DNA from: Strongylocentrotus droebachiensis
Lineage: Eukaryota; Echinodermata; Echinoidea; Camarodonta; Strongylocentrotidae
DNA length: 64,000 nt
Assembly: GCA_035222895.1 (NCBI GenBank)
Contig: JAVYIG010000693.1
Coordinates: 62,001-126,000 of the forward strand
Reading direction: 5' to 3'
The notes beneath the pieces are model-generated. The model did not search any database. It was not told where the DNA came from and saw only the letters and a program-made list of their open reading frames with translations. This document shows positions 32,901-44,591 of this stretch, one piece after another. Both the position numbers and the translations under genes were made by a program. Numbering within the stretch: position 1 is the stretch's first letter; each line of letters opens with the position of its first letter.

Positions 32901-34285
32901 TACTGGAACTCTCTACAGATTCGTCATAGATACTAGCAGCATATATCTCGTCAAGCACACAATGTAGATCATGCCTGTAGATGAAAAATATATAACAACA
33001 ATAGATTAAAGATATGTCCCTTTTGCAGCCAACATCAACTAAATTCTAAGGTTGGTGGAAGTTTAAACTACATGTTAGTATATGTATATTTACGAATGAA
33101 GACAGTGTAATAGCAAATAGGAAAAAAATACGCGAAAGATACATGGAAATGATTTCAATTGAATAAGTATGGAAATGGGCATTATGTTAAAATCAAATAC
33201 AGAAGACGGTACTTGACATCAAATCAACTGTATTGACACTTAACATACTTATGTACTACGCAATTTTGGCAAATCATATTTGGGTAAACCTGATAGTAAT
33301 TAAATAACGTATATAAAAGGGCAATTACAATGTACCTTTTTTGAGGTACGGTCTTAATATTCAGAAACACATCCTCTGATTGAATTCGGTGTGAATATAA
33401 TTCATTTTACATCTCTTGTTATACCGCAAGGTAATCTCTTATATCCTATTCTATTTTATCATATTCTATTATGTTCTATATCCTATCCTATTTTATATAC
33501 CTCTCTTTAGAAATCTAGCCATCTGACTGGTCGAAATAGCAGTCGTGATTTTGGACATTCCAGCAAAGAGATGAACACATAGTCAATAGTTCATGAGTGA
33601 TTTTCCTGCAAGATTCCGGGTACCAGAAACATATTTAAATTTTGTTGCGATCTCCATTGAAACTTTCAGTCATTTTTCCAGTGAAGATTAACACACATTG
33701 ACTTAGATTTTACGTGATGTTTTAACCAATCTTTACTCAATAAAAGGATAAGGTAAGAATTCTTGGTAGATTTTTGTTTCAATTCGGCATATAAAAGACA
33801 TATCGACTGCTTTAATATTCGAGGTGTGGCTTTTTTATAGGCTCTCGGGAACTAGCACATATGCCTTGACCCATATGCCTTGACCCCTCGGCGCACCGCC
33901 CACCCAGGCACGCCTCATGCATGCAGTCGACTATTCTATTATTCTTCTGCATTGCATCTATATATCGTATCTCAGTCGAAAACATACCTTTTGCAAAATG
34001 TGAGGTATTCCAAAACTTGTTGTTTGGTGTACACGGTTCCATACGGATTGACAGGATTGACCAGCAGAAGAGCTCTGACGTTATGTCCCTAATAATAATA
34101 ATACAGAATAATAATAGTAATGATAATACTAAAGATGATAGTATTGATAGCAGTAATGATAATAGTGATAATGATGATAATAGTAATATGTAGTGATAAT
34201 AATAATAATATTGATACTAATAATGATAAGAAAATGAAGAAGAAGTAGACGACGGAGAAGAATAAGAACAATGATGATAATAATG

Positions 34286-34358
<73 letters not shown>

Positions 34359-37300
34359 CAATAATTATGATAAAAATAATAAAAGTGGGTTCTGTATAGC
34401 GATCTTGCCTGTCAAACTTTACACTCTCGGCGCTCCACAAATATTACCCCGGCTATAAGCATGGCTGCCATAATAGAGCTCTAGGAAATAGTTCCTGCCA
34501 AGAACCCATTTACCCCACCTGGATCAAGTAAGGAAATGTCGAATAATATATTGTCAAAGGACATTTGTACCGCGGCAGGACTCGAACCGTGAACCATATG
34601 ACCCACAGTCCTGCAACGTATCCACTAGACCATGACAGGTCTATACACCAGTATCATGATAAATATATGTTTATGGGTATCTAAATATACTACAAACATA
34701 ACAGATAGAGGCCCGTTTCATAAAGCTTGTTATCTAAAACAACGGCTAAATTAACTAAATTTCTATGACAAAATGTGCTCAGCTCAGCTAATCAGATGCC
34801 ATGATTTCAGTAGCTTATAACAGTAGCTTGTAACAATAGCTTGTAACTTGTTATTGATATCAGGTTTAATAAAACAGGGTCCAGGGGGCATATTTCATCA
34901 ACATTTGTCCGCCGACAACTGTCAGCGCTGACTATAAATTTGACCAATGATAGGCCTGAAAAACAGTCGGTGACAATAAAATTGTCGGTGAAAATGATAT
35001 TAGTCGATGAAACCACCGACTAATTATTTCATGAAACGCCCCCCCCCCCCCCCAGAACAACCATTGTAAATTGGAATGAGAATCGAGTGTCGTTCTCACG
35101 GGATTTCGCGTGGACTACAGCCATTGTACATACCTCCTCCTTTGCCTTTTCCAACGCTGACTCAAGAAGAGGAACAGTCAGTTCAAACGGTTCTCTTCCA
35201 TCTGGTTCTGCCTTCAATATGAAAGAAGAAAACACGTCCGTTTGAAAATGTATCTCCATGGGTCCTGAATTTTTTAAACAGTCTAGAAAAGTTGGTTAAA
35301 AGTGAAAAAATTAAGTTTCTCACAGAAGAAGGAGTAACCAGGAGCCCGCTATTAAAAGGCCGGGACTGGGGTGCGATGTTATTATTTAAATTTCTGTCAG
35401 CAATTTTGATTAATTTGTGATATTTTTTTTTTTATGATATATTTTCTCTTTTTTCCACCTTAGTAAAACTTGAAGAAAAAATGCAGACTCACCTTGCTGC
35501 TAAGATGCACTGGATAGGTCTTCGCTCCATACTGGAACAGAAGGTCACGTGGTATAGCTCCATACATAGGCGCAGGAGTCAAAATGGTGTCTGCGGTTGT
35601 TTGTAAAGGCAAGTGTGAACATGGAAATGTTTCAATCGTATTGACTGTACACAAGATACGTATGGTATTATCTTCAAGTTAAAGATAAGGTTAAAGATAA
35701 AGTCATGCGATTGCATTGTGAAAGAAACGGTGTGGAATCAATGATCATTACAAAAATGGATAATGTAGCAGATAAGTCATTGATGTGTACTGCAAGGATG
35801 TGGAATCATCAAAATTATAAGAAATTTGATGGCCCAGTCTTGGGAAAAGTAACAAGCTCTGTAAAGAGAAAGATACATGTATGGGACTACACAAACATGT
35901 GGCATAAAGATGTGGTCATCATTTCTGCTTTTTCCCTTTTCTTACAAGGACCTTAAATTGAGAAGGGGACTCAAAGCAGTTCATACGTATAGGTCCCCCC
36001 CCCCTATTCTGTGTTTCAGGAGGGGGTGATATGACCGGGACGTTTAAGAAACGTATTCTGGGGGGGGGGGGGGGTGTCATGTCGGGAAAATGTGCCTGGA
36101 TCAATACAATTTTAATTGCACCCCTCCCCCCCCCCCCCCCCGATAGTTCTCGATCTGCCCTAATACGAATTTGCTTTCATTTGGAAACATTCATTCTTTA
36201 CAAGTGACAAGAGCAGTGGAATTGCTCCCAGTTTTGTCAATGGAATACCGTAAAATTAGTGCGTTTTCAGACATTGGAGAACGAATAATATAAGTGAGAA
36301 GCATACAGTAAATATATATACCTCCATTATCACATAAAACGTAAGCCATCGCACTCAGTGCAGACGTCACTCCATTCAGAACTATGAACTATACGAATGA
36401 GAATAAGAAAGATCAAACTTTGAATCCCGGCCCCGGCCCTTCCCCCACTCCGTGAACGGAGGGATATCATGCTTGTTCCCAAAATGTCCGGTAATTAAAG
36501 GGGTACTTTTCACGCACCAAAGTCCGGCTCGTAGTACACAAAAATCCGGCCCGTATTGTGTTTTCACGTTTTCGCGTATACCCTAAAAAACACTTAGTGG
36601 GGGGGGGGGGGGGGGGCAGGTGCTTTGTAATCCACTGTGCATATTTGAGGGAGATGTTGACTTTAGATTAGAGACGTTAACTCAGGTTAAATGGGTATAC
36701 TGAAATATGTTATGTGTACAGGCTTTCCATTTTAGTTCAATTACTCATACCCTCATACGCTATTGTCATCCACATTTAATGAAGATGACGAGCGAAAAGT
36801 GTTGCTGAACAGTAATGCGCGTTGTAGACAAAGTCAAAATGTTGTTTATTGTCGTCAAAATGGTTCTAGGATACCTACCCCCTGGACAACCACCTTCCGG
36901 GTAAACCATCCCTAGGATAACCACCCTCTATAGCTACCGCCTATAGGCCCTATGGCAACCACCCTCTAGGACGATTATCCCCAGGACAATTACCCTCTAG
37001 GATGATTACCCCCACACAACTATTGGAAAACTACTCTCCAGGACAAGTCCCGGACAACTATACCCCCAGAGAGCTACCCCTAGGACAACCACCTTCCGGG
37101 TAAACCATCCCTAGGATAACCACCCTCTATAGCTACCGCCTAGGCCCTAGGGCAACCACCCTCTAGGACGACTATCCCCAGGGCAATTACCCTCTAGGAT
37201 GATTACCCCCTGACACAACTACCCTCTAGGGCAACTATACCATCTAGTACAACTACCCCCGGACCAGTTTGTATTATGGTTGTTGTCCGATTGATGTCCT

Positions 37301-40300
37301 AGATGGTAGTTAGCTAGGGGTAATCATCATATAGGGTAATTGCCTCGGGGGTGAGGAGGAAGAAGAGGAATAATGTCTTTTTAACAAATAATTCTTTAAA
37401 TTATTAAAACCCGAACCGATAAGCATTTATTTGCCATGTGATTGCCATTTGACGCTACATAAAAATAGTACCCGGTGTCGTTTATTGTCATGAAAATATT
37501 GAAATAACATTGTATAGAGCCGTTGAACAAATAAGAATAACGAAACATCGTCGTTTAAAGGGGAATTCCACCGTGATATTTATTTGGATTTAATAGAGGC
37601 AGAACAATTTAAGAAACAGTTCAGTGAAAGTTTGAGAAAAATCATAAAACAAATAAGAAAGTTATAAATCTGTAAAAATCATGAAAATCATGAAATCTGT
37701 GAGACAAATTGGCAATGCGGTCAGAAAATATACCTTTTCCGGATCGAGAGTTTCCGGAGCTTGCTGACCACTGCAGCAAGATAAGAACTCGGACAAGGCT
37801 TTCCGGAGGCGGAGACTACCATTACGATCCCCATTGTATGGTAGCATCGTTGAGTCCCACGTCAGTAAGTCTGGCTGGTTCAACTAATAATTAGTCAAGT
37901 ATAATAATAATAATAATAATAATAATAAGATATTTGTATACCGCAAATTGCAAATTGCCTCTAAGCGGTTTAGAAGAAAATAGCTGATAAGTAAAGGAAA
38001 CAGAATTTGCATTACAAATTATATCAATTTAAATTACCATTAAACTTTGCAAATGAAAATAATACATGTACATAATTACAAATCACTTACAACCAAAATA
38101 TAAATAGTTCATAAATTAATAGTATCCTACGGTAATCTACACAAAATATATTAAAAGGCAAAAGGTCAAAAGAGCTATTCAGGAACAAGACTTAAAGAGA
38201 TGTGTTTTTAGCATTGTTTTAAATGAATTTACAGAGCTAGCATTGCGAATTTGAAGGGGGAGATTGTTCCAAAGAAAAGCAGCTGCATAAACGAAAGAAC
38301 GTTGACCGTATTGTTTGTATGAAATAGTGTGAGACCGAGAGAGGAGAGATTGAGAAGCAGATCGCAAAGTCCGGACAGGAGTGTATCGAGGAAGGAGTGA
38401 TAAGTCTTGAAAGTAAGGAGGAGGATTTTGTAGGTAATGCGAGAAGTGATAGGAAGCCATTGAAGTTTTTGAAGAACAGGGGTAATGTGAGAAGTACGAG
38501 GAACACAAGAAACAAGACGAGCTGCTGTGTTTTGGATACGCTGGAGCTTTGAGGTTATTTTTGCAGGAAGACCAAATAGAAGGGAATTGCAACAATCTAG
38601 CCTAGATGTGACGAAATAATACATTATTTTGAATGGTAGACGACCAGTTTTGGAAACACCCCCTCTCAAAAAATGTAATGGAAGCTTTTATTAACAATCA
38701 TGTGAAAGAATATGTTTTGACTATTAAATACGTGATGGTATAAATTGTGCCCGCAAACCGCCTACTTATTGATATATTTGGTAAATTATGATATCGATCC
38801 GGCCTGGATAGACATCGCGAATGCACTTCAACATTGAACATTTTGGGCATATTATTTCTTGTATTTGCGAATTTAGGTTGAAGTTTTGCCATCTAAACCT
38901 CTGAAGGCAATATTTAAACAATATTTAATAGATATTTTGCACCAAAAACCCTTGAACCGCAATTTTACCACTGCTGGTCTATACCTTTAAGATACAGGAT
39001 GGGCCGGGCTAAGCATATCACTTTTGCTTTGTAACTTATTATGCTTGTAGTAGCTGGATTTAGTTTGTTTATTTATTTTTCTTTCTTTTTTTGATATTTA
39101 AGATTGTCCCCTTCTTTCTTGTATACTCTTTTTGAGCTTTAGCGCTGGATCTGGACAGTTTTTAATCTTCCATATGGTTCAATCAGGTCTGTACAATCAT
39201 GAACCTACTATGAAATTAAATTCAATTCAATTCAATTCAAATTTTATTGTCCAATTATTGTAAATTTATTTCGTTTGCATTTCAATACAAAATTACTGAT
39301 CATAAACATCAATAAGATACAAATGGATACAGAATAATACAATGGACTTGAACATAAATAACACGAAATGCGATAGTACAAAATGCAGGTCAAAATTCAA
39401 TTCATAATTCAGACTAAGTAATTACATTCAATTCATAGTTCAGATCAAATCCGATCCATGATCCAGATTAAATTATATTCATAAATCAGATTAAATTAAA
39501 TGCATAATTCAGATCAAATAAAGCAGGTATGTACCATACGATCGATATGAGTAATACTTGGAAAAAGTAGTAGGTCCATGGTAAAATTCACTTAAATAAT
39601 GTCTTAGGCGTTTTGTATTTCTTTTAGATGAGCGGCATAAACAATTTTGATCTTCGCCTTCTTCTCTACTTCAGCTCTTTTCTTCTGTCAGTCTGTCTGT
39701 CTCTCTCTCTCTCTCTCTGCCCTCTTTCGTCATTTGACCGAAACGCAACTTTCTCTCGACTTTCGATCATTCATTACTTTTTTATCGTGTGACCTTCTTT
39801 TCTCAAACTCACACGTTTGATCCGCTGCGATTTTCATGACGCCAAATTTTGGATTTCTCTCATAGTGAACTAATTTCTCATTATTTTGTCAAACAAACGT
39901 CATATTATTTCATCATTATCATTTTTGCAAATAGGCCTCATACTCATGTAGTTCATGTCATATTTTATTCCATATAGTGTCTTAATATCGTCTGCTGAGA
40001 GTCATATGGAAACGTATATCATTCGCTCAATTTGACTTGCGTGCATAGAAAAAACAAGCATTTTTGCATAAAAAAGTGAGGTTTCTTTTCAGCATTGGGG
40101 TACCCGGGAGTCACTTTACTTAGGTAACCTTTCAAAAAATATAATATAATGAAATAATATGCAATTTCTCTGTACTTTTGTCGGAGAAAAACATAATATT
40201 CCAGCACAATGTCGTCTCTATTTGCCGGGCGTTGGAGAAGAGCAAAATAGCGATTTTCTATTGCACTTCGGCCACTGCTCTCGCAAGTCCTCACTCGTTG

Positions 40301-41637
40301 TGGTCAAGCGGCTTTGGGGTGAGCCGCTAATGAATGAAATTAGTCGTTAGCTTTCTTCTGGTATTAAATTTGTTTTGATTGGTTGTATGTTGTTGTCGGA
40401 ATTACTCAGAACTTCCTGCCCGATGAAGCCAGTGGCCCTCACTATAAATATGACTGACAAAGAAAGCGGACAAAATATACAGTTCCTCGGGTAGATAAAG
40501 GAACATCCCTTCACTGCTATTATGTAAAATGGTGTAGAACAGGTTTTACATGCATATTCACCTGTTCTACACATTTTTACATAATAGCATTGAAGGGATG
40601 TTCCTTTGTCTACCTGAGGAACTGTATATTTTGTCCGCTTTCTCTGTCTGTCATGTTCATAATGCCTTGACCACTGACCTCTACAGTGCCCTTGACCCAA
40701 TGCACTCAACACTGTAGTTGCTGACTTGCGGTCAACTTTTTTTATATGACATATCCAAGCAAACTTTTCCATATGAAAATTTGATAAAAGTCTATGAAAA
40801 ATGCTGAAATAATATTAGTTAACGCCATTTGGCTTTAAGCAGACGACACGATATTATTATGATCAGAAAGCATCATGACTGTAAGAGTAACTTTACCTTT
40901 TTAGTGATGAGATCTTGGATTGCCTCGTTGTGAGCAGTCGAAAGATTTATTATACCCTAGAAGAGAAAAGGGAAAGCATAACCTTTATGTTAAAGTGTAA
41001 ATTCAAAGAAAATCACAGATATGTCAACTAATGTATCATTAGAGACTGGTCGGGTGATTATAAAAAATACAAATACAACCACCTCCATAGCATCTGGGAT
41101 ATACGAGAGATTCGCCAGAAAAATAACGATGTTTTAATGATGTCACATAATGCACCAATACTGCCCAAGCAGACGACAAATGAACATAATTGCAAAGCTA
41201 ACCCTGCAAATCTGCAATTACATTAATACACTAGATATGGCCAGGTATGTTAAAGGAATGAATCCGGAAATGAGTCTCTTCGATGCTTCGACGTAGGCTT
41301 TACGGTGAACACCTCGAGTCTATATTCTCACTTTTAATGTAACATCTTAATTTCCTTTTACCCCACCCACTATTTTGCAATGTCTTCGTATGTCAATGCT
41401 GTAGCTGAGGTATATCGTGAGGATAGGGGGTATTTCCAACAAGCTCTTACCGATCATGCTGTAGTGTTAATGCTCTCATGCAAACAATTATATTATATTA
41501 TTGACCATGCAGCTTACCTCTTTGTTGTGATCTGCATCGTATTCATTGCTCCCAATCGCTATCATGATCTCTTTCAACTGAAAATCGAAAGCAGAACAAC
41601 TCTCAACGCGCTTAGAAATGTCGCCTCCCGACGCCAT
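29948..41637 (-). CDS. ACCS: ACCS-like PLP-dependent aminotransferase, copy B (11 exons seen)
   Basis: Minus-strand exons: 41637-41518 (start Met), 40956-40897, 37883-37734, 36388-36322, 35590-35493, 35211-35134, 34088-33988, 32974-32833, 32479-32338, 31186-31047 and 30101-29948. All borders are GT/AG and the phases fit, giving 417 codons plus one base, so a short final exon is missing from this reconstruction. The family is fold-type I aminotransferase (human ACCS, plant ACC synthase). Visible: GIINL (exon 2), NGVTSALSAM (exon 4), TPAPMYGAIPRD (exon 5), NPVNPYGTVY (exon 7), DEIY (exon 8), the Schiff-base Lys as the last codon of exon 8 (WGMAK) followed by DFGMPGSPFG (exon 9), and GWIRLVHA with the carboxylate-binding Arg (exon 11). 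The Arg expected after the Lys in the family's 'K-D-x-G-x-x-G-x-R' segment is Pro here. Introns hold LINE, SINE, MITE and microsatellite insertions. Confidence 0.85.
31630..31974 (+). mobile_element. LINE reverse transcriptase fragment with internal deletion
   Basis: EIIDTVNNLPLKKSPGHDGI and LTHIFNLTLINGVVSSHMKKA are typical LINE RT sequences. Right after them, in another frame, comes LFADDTNIFL, the catalytic box, so about 100 residues are deleted between. It lies in intron 9 of ACCS copy B, antisense to the gene. Confidence 0.75.
32705..32795 (+). mobile_element. SINE tail, 5'-truncated, in intron 8 of ACCS copy B
   Basis: Matches the body of the SINE at 3560-3655 (acttaaagccgt..gtcccctggttgcttactgacaggcatgcacatgc) at the same distance from exon 8, so the insertion predates the ACCS duplication. 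The A/B-box head is absent. Confidence 0.65.
34190..34375. repeat. (AAT)n microsatellite in intron 6 of ACCS copy B
   Basis: Long uninterrupted aat run; the poly-Leu and poly-Ile ORFs here are artefacts. Confidence 0.9.
34555..34650 (-). mobile_element. tRNA-derived SINE head
   Basis: On the minus strand, TGGTCTAGTGGATACG (A-box-like) is followed by GGTTCGAGTCC (B box). The acceptor and T stems do not pair, so it is not a functional tRNA gene. A related head is at 50735 in NELFE. Confidence 0.6.
34710..34882. mobile_element. MITE with GGCCCGTTTCATAAAGC ends
   Basis: Left end GGCCCGTTTCATAAAGC and right end TTTAATAAAACAGGGTCC are imperfect inverted repeats; the interior has short 'gtagcttgtaac' direct repeats. 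A partial copy sits at the homologous place in ACCS copy A (6170-6284), so this insertion also predates the duplication. Confidence 0.6.
34884..35045. mobile_element. MITE with GGGGGC..TTTCAT ends
   Basis: Left AGGGGGCATATTTCATCAAC and right TATTTCATGAAACGCCCCCC form short inverted ends, and the interior repeats 'gtcggtga'/'tcaccgac'-like words. It directly follows the MITE at 34710-34882. No equivalent is seen in copy A. Confidence 0.5.
36419..36625. mobile_element. Relative of the 13414 element, G-run end
   Basis: Begins with CCCGGCCCCGGCCCTTCCCC and contains 'acccctttaat..ccgg' and 'tataccctaaaaaacactta' followed by about 18 G, paralleling the structure of 13414-13800 in the opposite orientation. 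A possible target duplication (CTTTGAAT against CTTTGTAAT) is imperfect. It lies in intron 3 of ACCS copy B. Confidence 0.5.
36858..37350. repeat. Minisatellite of CTAGGACAACTACCC-type units with a 199-bp higher-order repeat
   Basis: Units of about 16-17 bases (consensus near CCCTCTAGGACAACTAC) run for about 490 bases. The block at 36888-37021 reappears nearly unchanged at 37087-37219, so a multimer of units was duplicated. A smaller relative is at 45830-45990. It lies in intron 3 of ACCS copy B. Confidence 0.8.
37895..38632 (-). mobile_element. L2/CR1-type LINE 3' end
   Basis: The minus-strand translation in two frames gives TSRLDCCNSLLFGLPAKI, KLQRIQNTAARLV, HITPVLQKLQWLPI and then, after a frameshift, YTPVRTLRSASQSLL and AAAFLWNNLPLQIRNASS. 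This is the standard C-terminal region of L2/CR1-group LINE RTs. It is followed by a 3' tail ending in (ATT)n on the minus strand (near 37897-37927). It lies in intron 2 of ACCS copy B. Confidence 0.85.
38630..38987. mobile_element. TA-target MITE, GTATAGACCAG family, copy 1
   Basis: The right end CTGGTCTATACCTT is followed by TA. The body (tctcaaaaaatg.aatggaagc, catgtgaaagaatatgttttgact, gatcg..atccggcctgga) is the inverse of the element at 62949-63209. The left end is degenerate. Confidence 0.65.
39215..39535. repeat. TTCAATTCAA-type tandem repeat and diverged 28-bp minisatellite
   Basis: A ttcaa pentamer run near 39221-39241, then several diverged copies of 'attcataattcagatcaaat' at 39395-39525, in intron 2 of ACCS copy B. 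Confidence 0.6.
40461..40643. repeat. Foldback element, arms about 83 bp
   Basis: Arms 40461-40543 and 40560-40643 are reverse complements with few mismatches; both outer ends read AGAAAGCGGACAAAATATAC. Weaker pairing continues outward for about 40 bases. It lies in intron 2 of ACCS copy B; the 141-codon minus-strand ORF across it is an artefact. Confidence 0.85.
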
Positions 41638-42366
41638 GGCACAAAGCTGTCCGGAAATATATTAGAAGAAAAACAAACTAGTCAATCAAAGTACGACTTT
41701 ACTCTACGAAGAGGACTTCACTCAATGGAAGAAGAAGAAGAAGAAGATTCTAATTAAATCCGTCTTCTCGAATAGAATAAGAACAAATTCCCCGCAGGGT
41801 TATAGTCTCGCAGTGTCTCATCTAGATCCGTACACGGAAAGGGTCAGTCGCTTATTAGTTGTCCCCGTACCGATCCGCTGAGATAATAACGTCTGACTGG
41901 TTCCACTGCCCGCTTTATTATGCTCTTTTTATAGATACTTCCTCAATTGTCGGTCAAATATTGACACACAAAACTGAACCCAACGAACAACCACGTCGAT
42001 CGGTCTTTAGTCATGCGGTTTTGTGAGCCTTTATATATCAGCACCCGATCCAAATCGGTTTGCTACTGCCGCAGATACAGGGTGCGATCATGCATGGCTA
42101 GGTGTAACCAAAGCTGCAATTAAATTGAGACGCCAAAATGGCACCTAAACTAAAGATGTCAGAAGCTTTTCAAATAATTATGTTTGCTTGTCATTGAATT
42201 TTCTAGTATATAGTATATTCAAAGCATACTATCATATTCGACATAGATTCATGAAAATAATTTACCATGATTATTGTATTACTATTATTATTTGGTCCAA
42301 CGACGTGGTATCATTAATCAGTAACTTTAACCTATGTTGTTTTAAAGGACAGTACGTGTAGTAAAA
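41638..42366. other. 5' flank of ACCS copy B and non-coding sequence
   Basis: The part up to about 41960 aligns to the copy A upstream flank. The rest holds nothing recognisable. Confidence 0.4.
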
Positions 42367-42460
42367 TTTTCTCTCACCTATACATTTTTTCTCAATTTCA
42401 CCGGGATTGTGACCTACATATCCCGGTGAACTTGAGAAAAAATGTATAGGTGAGAGAAAA
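42367..42460. repeat. Foldback element, 40-bp arms
   Basis: Arms 42367-42406 and 42421-42460 are reverse complements with a single mismatch around a 14-base loop. Confidence 0.9.
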
Positions 42461-42628
42461 AAAGGTCTGTCGAACCAAAGTCCAAACGCTCGATTTCGAT
42501 CATCCTTTGTTCGGTATGTGTTTGATACAACATTAATGACTCCCACGCAGGTACAATCGTCTAGTAGAATAGAAATGTAGAATAAGAATCGTTCGGATAT
42601 GACGCGGCAGTTTATTTGTTTATGATGA

Positions 42629-44264
42629 CGTATAGTCAGGGGCGGCCGAGTGACTTCCAAAGTGGGGGGGGGGCACCAACAAAAAAAGGGCACTTTCTGG
42701 AAAAAAGGGCACCTACAGTGGGAAATCTCAAAGCGAAAATATACAATTTTTTAGACATTGGTATACCCCTACATTGTGATTACATTATCAGGGATGATTT
42801 CAATATTTGTTTCTCTTCATACATCATACTTTACAGTTGGGTGTGATGTCTGAATATGCATTTACGAGCGAGCGAAGCGAGCGAGAAAATTTTTAAAGAT
42901 CTGTGAGGTCGCAGTGCGAAAAATTACATCTTATAAAGAGGAAAAAAGCCAATCGTGATGGGGTTATAAGCACATTCTCATAACGGAAGACTGAAAAGAC
43001 CTTTGATAAGTAACATAATTATATCATCTTTAAATGCGAGCGAGCGCAGCGAGCGAACTTTGGGGGAAATTGCTCTTAGTCGCTTTAAATAAGGGGCACG
43101 TTTAATGATTACATGAAAAGGGGACAATTATCGAAAGGGATAAGACACTTATTAGAAAAGAAAAGGAGCACGTGTCAAAGTACAAAGGATAATTATAAGA
43201 GGTGAAAATGAGGCATTTTTTCACCTGAAAAGAGGCACTCACCAGTGATGAAAAAGAGGCGTTTACGAAAATGGGAAATAGGCATTTGTTGACGGAAAAG
43301 GGGCACCCATCAGATTTTGATAGGGGCATTTATAAGAGGTGAAAAGGGGATAGGTCCCTTATTAGAAAGGAAAAGGGGCACGTATCATTATTAAAAGGGG
43401 AATTATCAGAGTTGAAAAGGGGCACTGACCAGATATGAAAAGGGGCACTTATGAAAATGAAAAGGGGCACTAATAATAAAGGAAAATGTGCATTTGTTGA
43501 ATAAAAAGGGGGCATCGTTCAGATTTTTAAAAGGGGCAGTTATGAGAAGAGGAAGGAGATCTTTCTTTTCAATGGGGGCACTTATCATAAGGAAAAGGGG
43601 CACTTATTAGAAAGGGAAAGGGGTAGTTATGAGAAAGGGAAGGAGCTCTCTCTTTTTAATGGGGGCACTTATCATAAGGAAAAGGGGCACTTATTAGAAA
43701 ATAAGAGGGGCACATGTTAAAATAAAAGGTGTGCTCATCCGAGTTTAAAAAGGGGTAGTTATTAAAAGGAGAAGGGGCACTTCTTACAAAGGAAAAAAGG
43801 GGAAGTTGTCAAAGTAAAAGGAGCACCTCTCAGTTTTGAATAGAGCAATTATCAGAGGTGAAGGGGGCACTTATTAAAAGTGAAAAGGGGCACTTCTCGT
43901 ACCTGAAAAGAGGCACTTACTAGAGATTAAAAAGGGCACTTATTCAAGATAATTTCAAGATTGATGAGAATGGAAAATGGACACTTATTGCAAAGGAAAA
44001 TGGGAACATGTCGAAGGAAAAGGGGCACGTGTCAAAAATAAAAAGGGCACTCGTCAGAGGTGAAAAGGGGGAAGGGGCACTTTTACTAAGTAATAGGGGC
44101 ACTTGTCAAAGTAAAAGGGGCACCTTTCCTATGTAAAAGGGGCACTTCTTACAAAATAAAAGGGGCACTTTTGCTATGTAAAAAGGGGCACTTTTGGGAT
44201 ATCTGAAAAAGTGGGGGGGGGCACTGTGCCCCCCCCCCCCGGGAGAACCGCCTCTGCGTATAGT
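42629..44264. mobile_element. hAT-like non-autonomous element filled with a GGGGCAC minisatellite
   Basis: CGTATAGT is repeated exactly at 42629-42636 and 44257-44264. The element starts CAGGGGCGG (42637) and ends CCGCCTCTG (44256), inverted with one mismatch. An 8-bp duplication with a CAGGGG terminus is typical of hAT transposons. The 1620-bp interior has no transposase. It is a degenerate array of AAAAGGGGCAC-containing units of roughly 20-33 bases with G-runs just inside the left end and C-runs just inside the right end. Two GCGAGCGAAGCGAGCGA-like words occur at about 42866 and 43036. The repetitive 'APFHF..CPFSFL' ORFs on the minus strand are translations of the array. Confidence 0.8.
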
Positions 44265-44315
44265 GTAATAATAATGCCCTCACTGCTGTGTATTATTTGA
44301 ATAGTAATGAATAGT

Positions 44316-44591
44316 AATAGGCCATTTTCGTAATGTAACCAAATTTAATGCATAAAATTAGTCTTTCTGAAGTGCCTCAATACAAATTATTTTATTCCCC
44401 TGATAGGAATAATAATATTTCAATAGACAGAATCCAAACTGCATACATTAATTGTTGCCAGGTAAGACATACATTATGACTTGACCTACCTAGCAACACT
44501 TACTATATGCAGTTTGCATTCTGGCTATTGAAATACTATTATTAATCACGAATGAAATAATATGTATTGAGACACTTCACAAAGGCCTATT
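44316..44591. repeat. Foldback MITE, arms over 100 bp
   Basis: AATAGGCC at the left end and GGCCTATT at the right end. The arms contain 'tttcaatag.cagaat.caaactgcata' and its complement. A single diverged arm occurs at 28299-28435. Confidence 0.8.

Noticed and set aside
34560..34640. Possible tRNA gene on the minus strand
   Set aside because: Good A and B boxes but no complementary acceptor or T stem.
41380..41757. 125-codon plus-strand ORF
   Set aside because: Antisense shadow of ACCS copy B exon 1.
43102..43603. Repetitive 'APFHF..CPFSFL' minus-strand ORFs
   Set aside because: They come from the degenerate minisatellite inside the element at 42629-44264 and are broken at unit variants.
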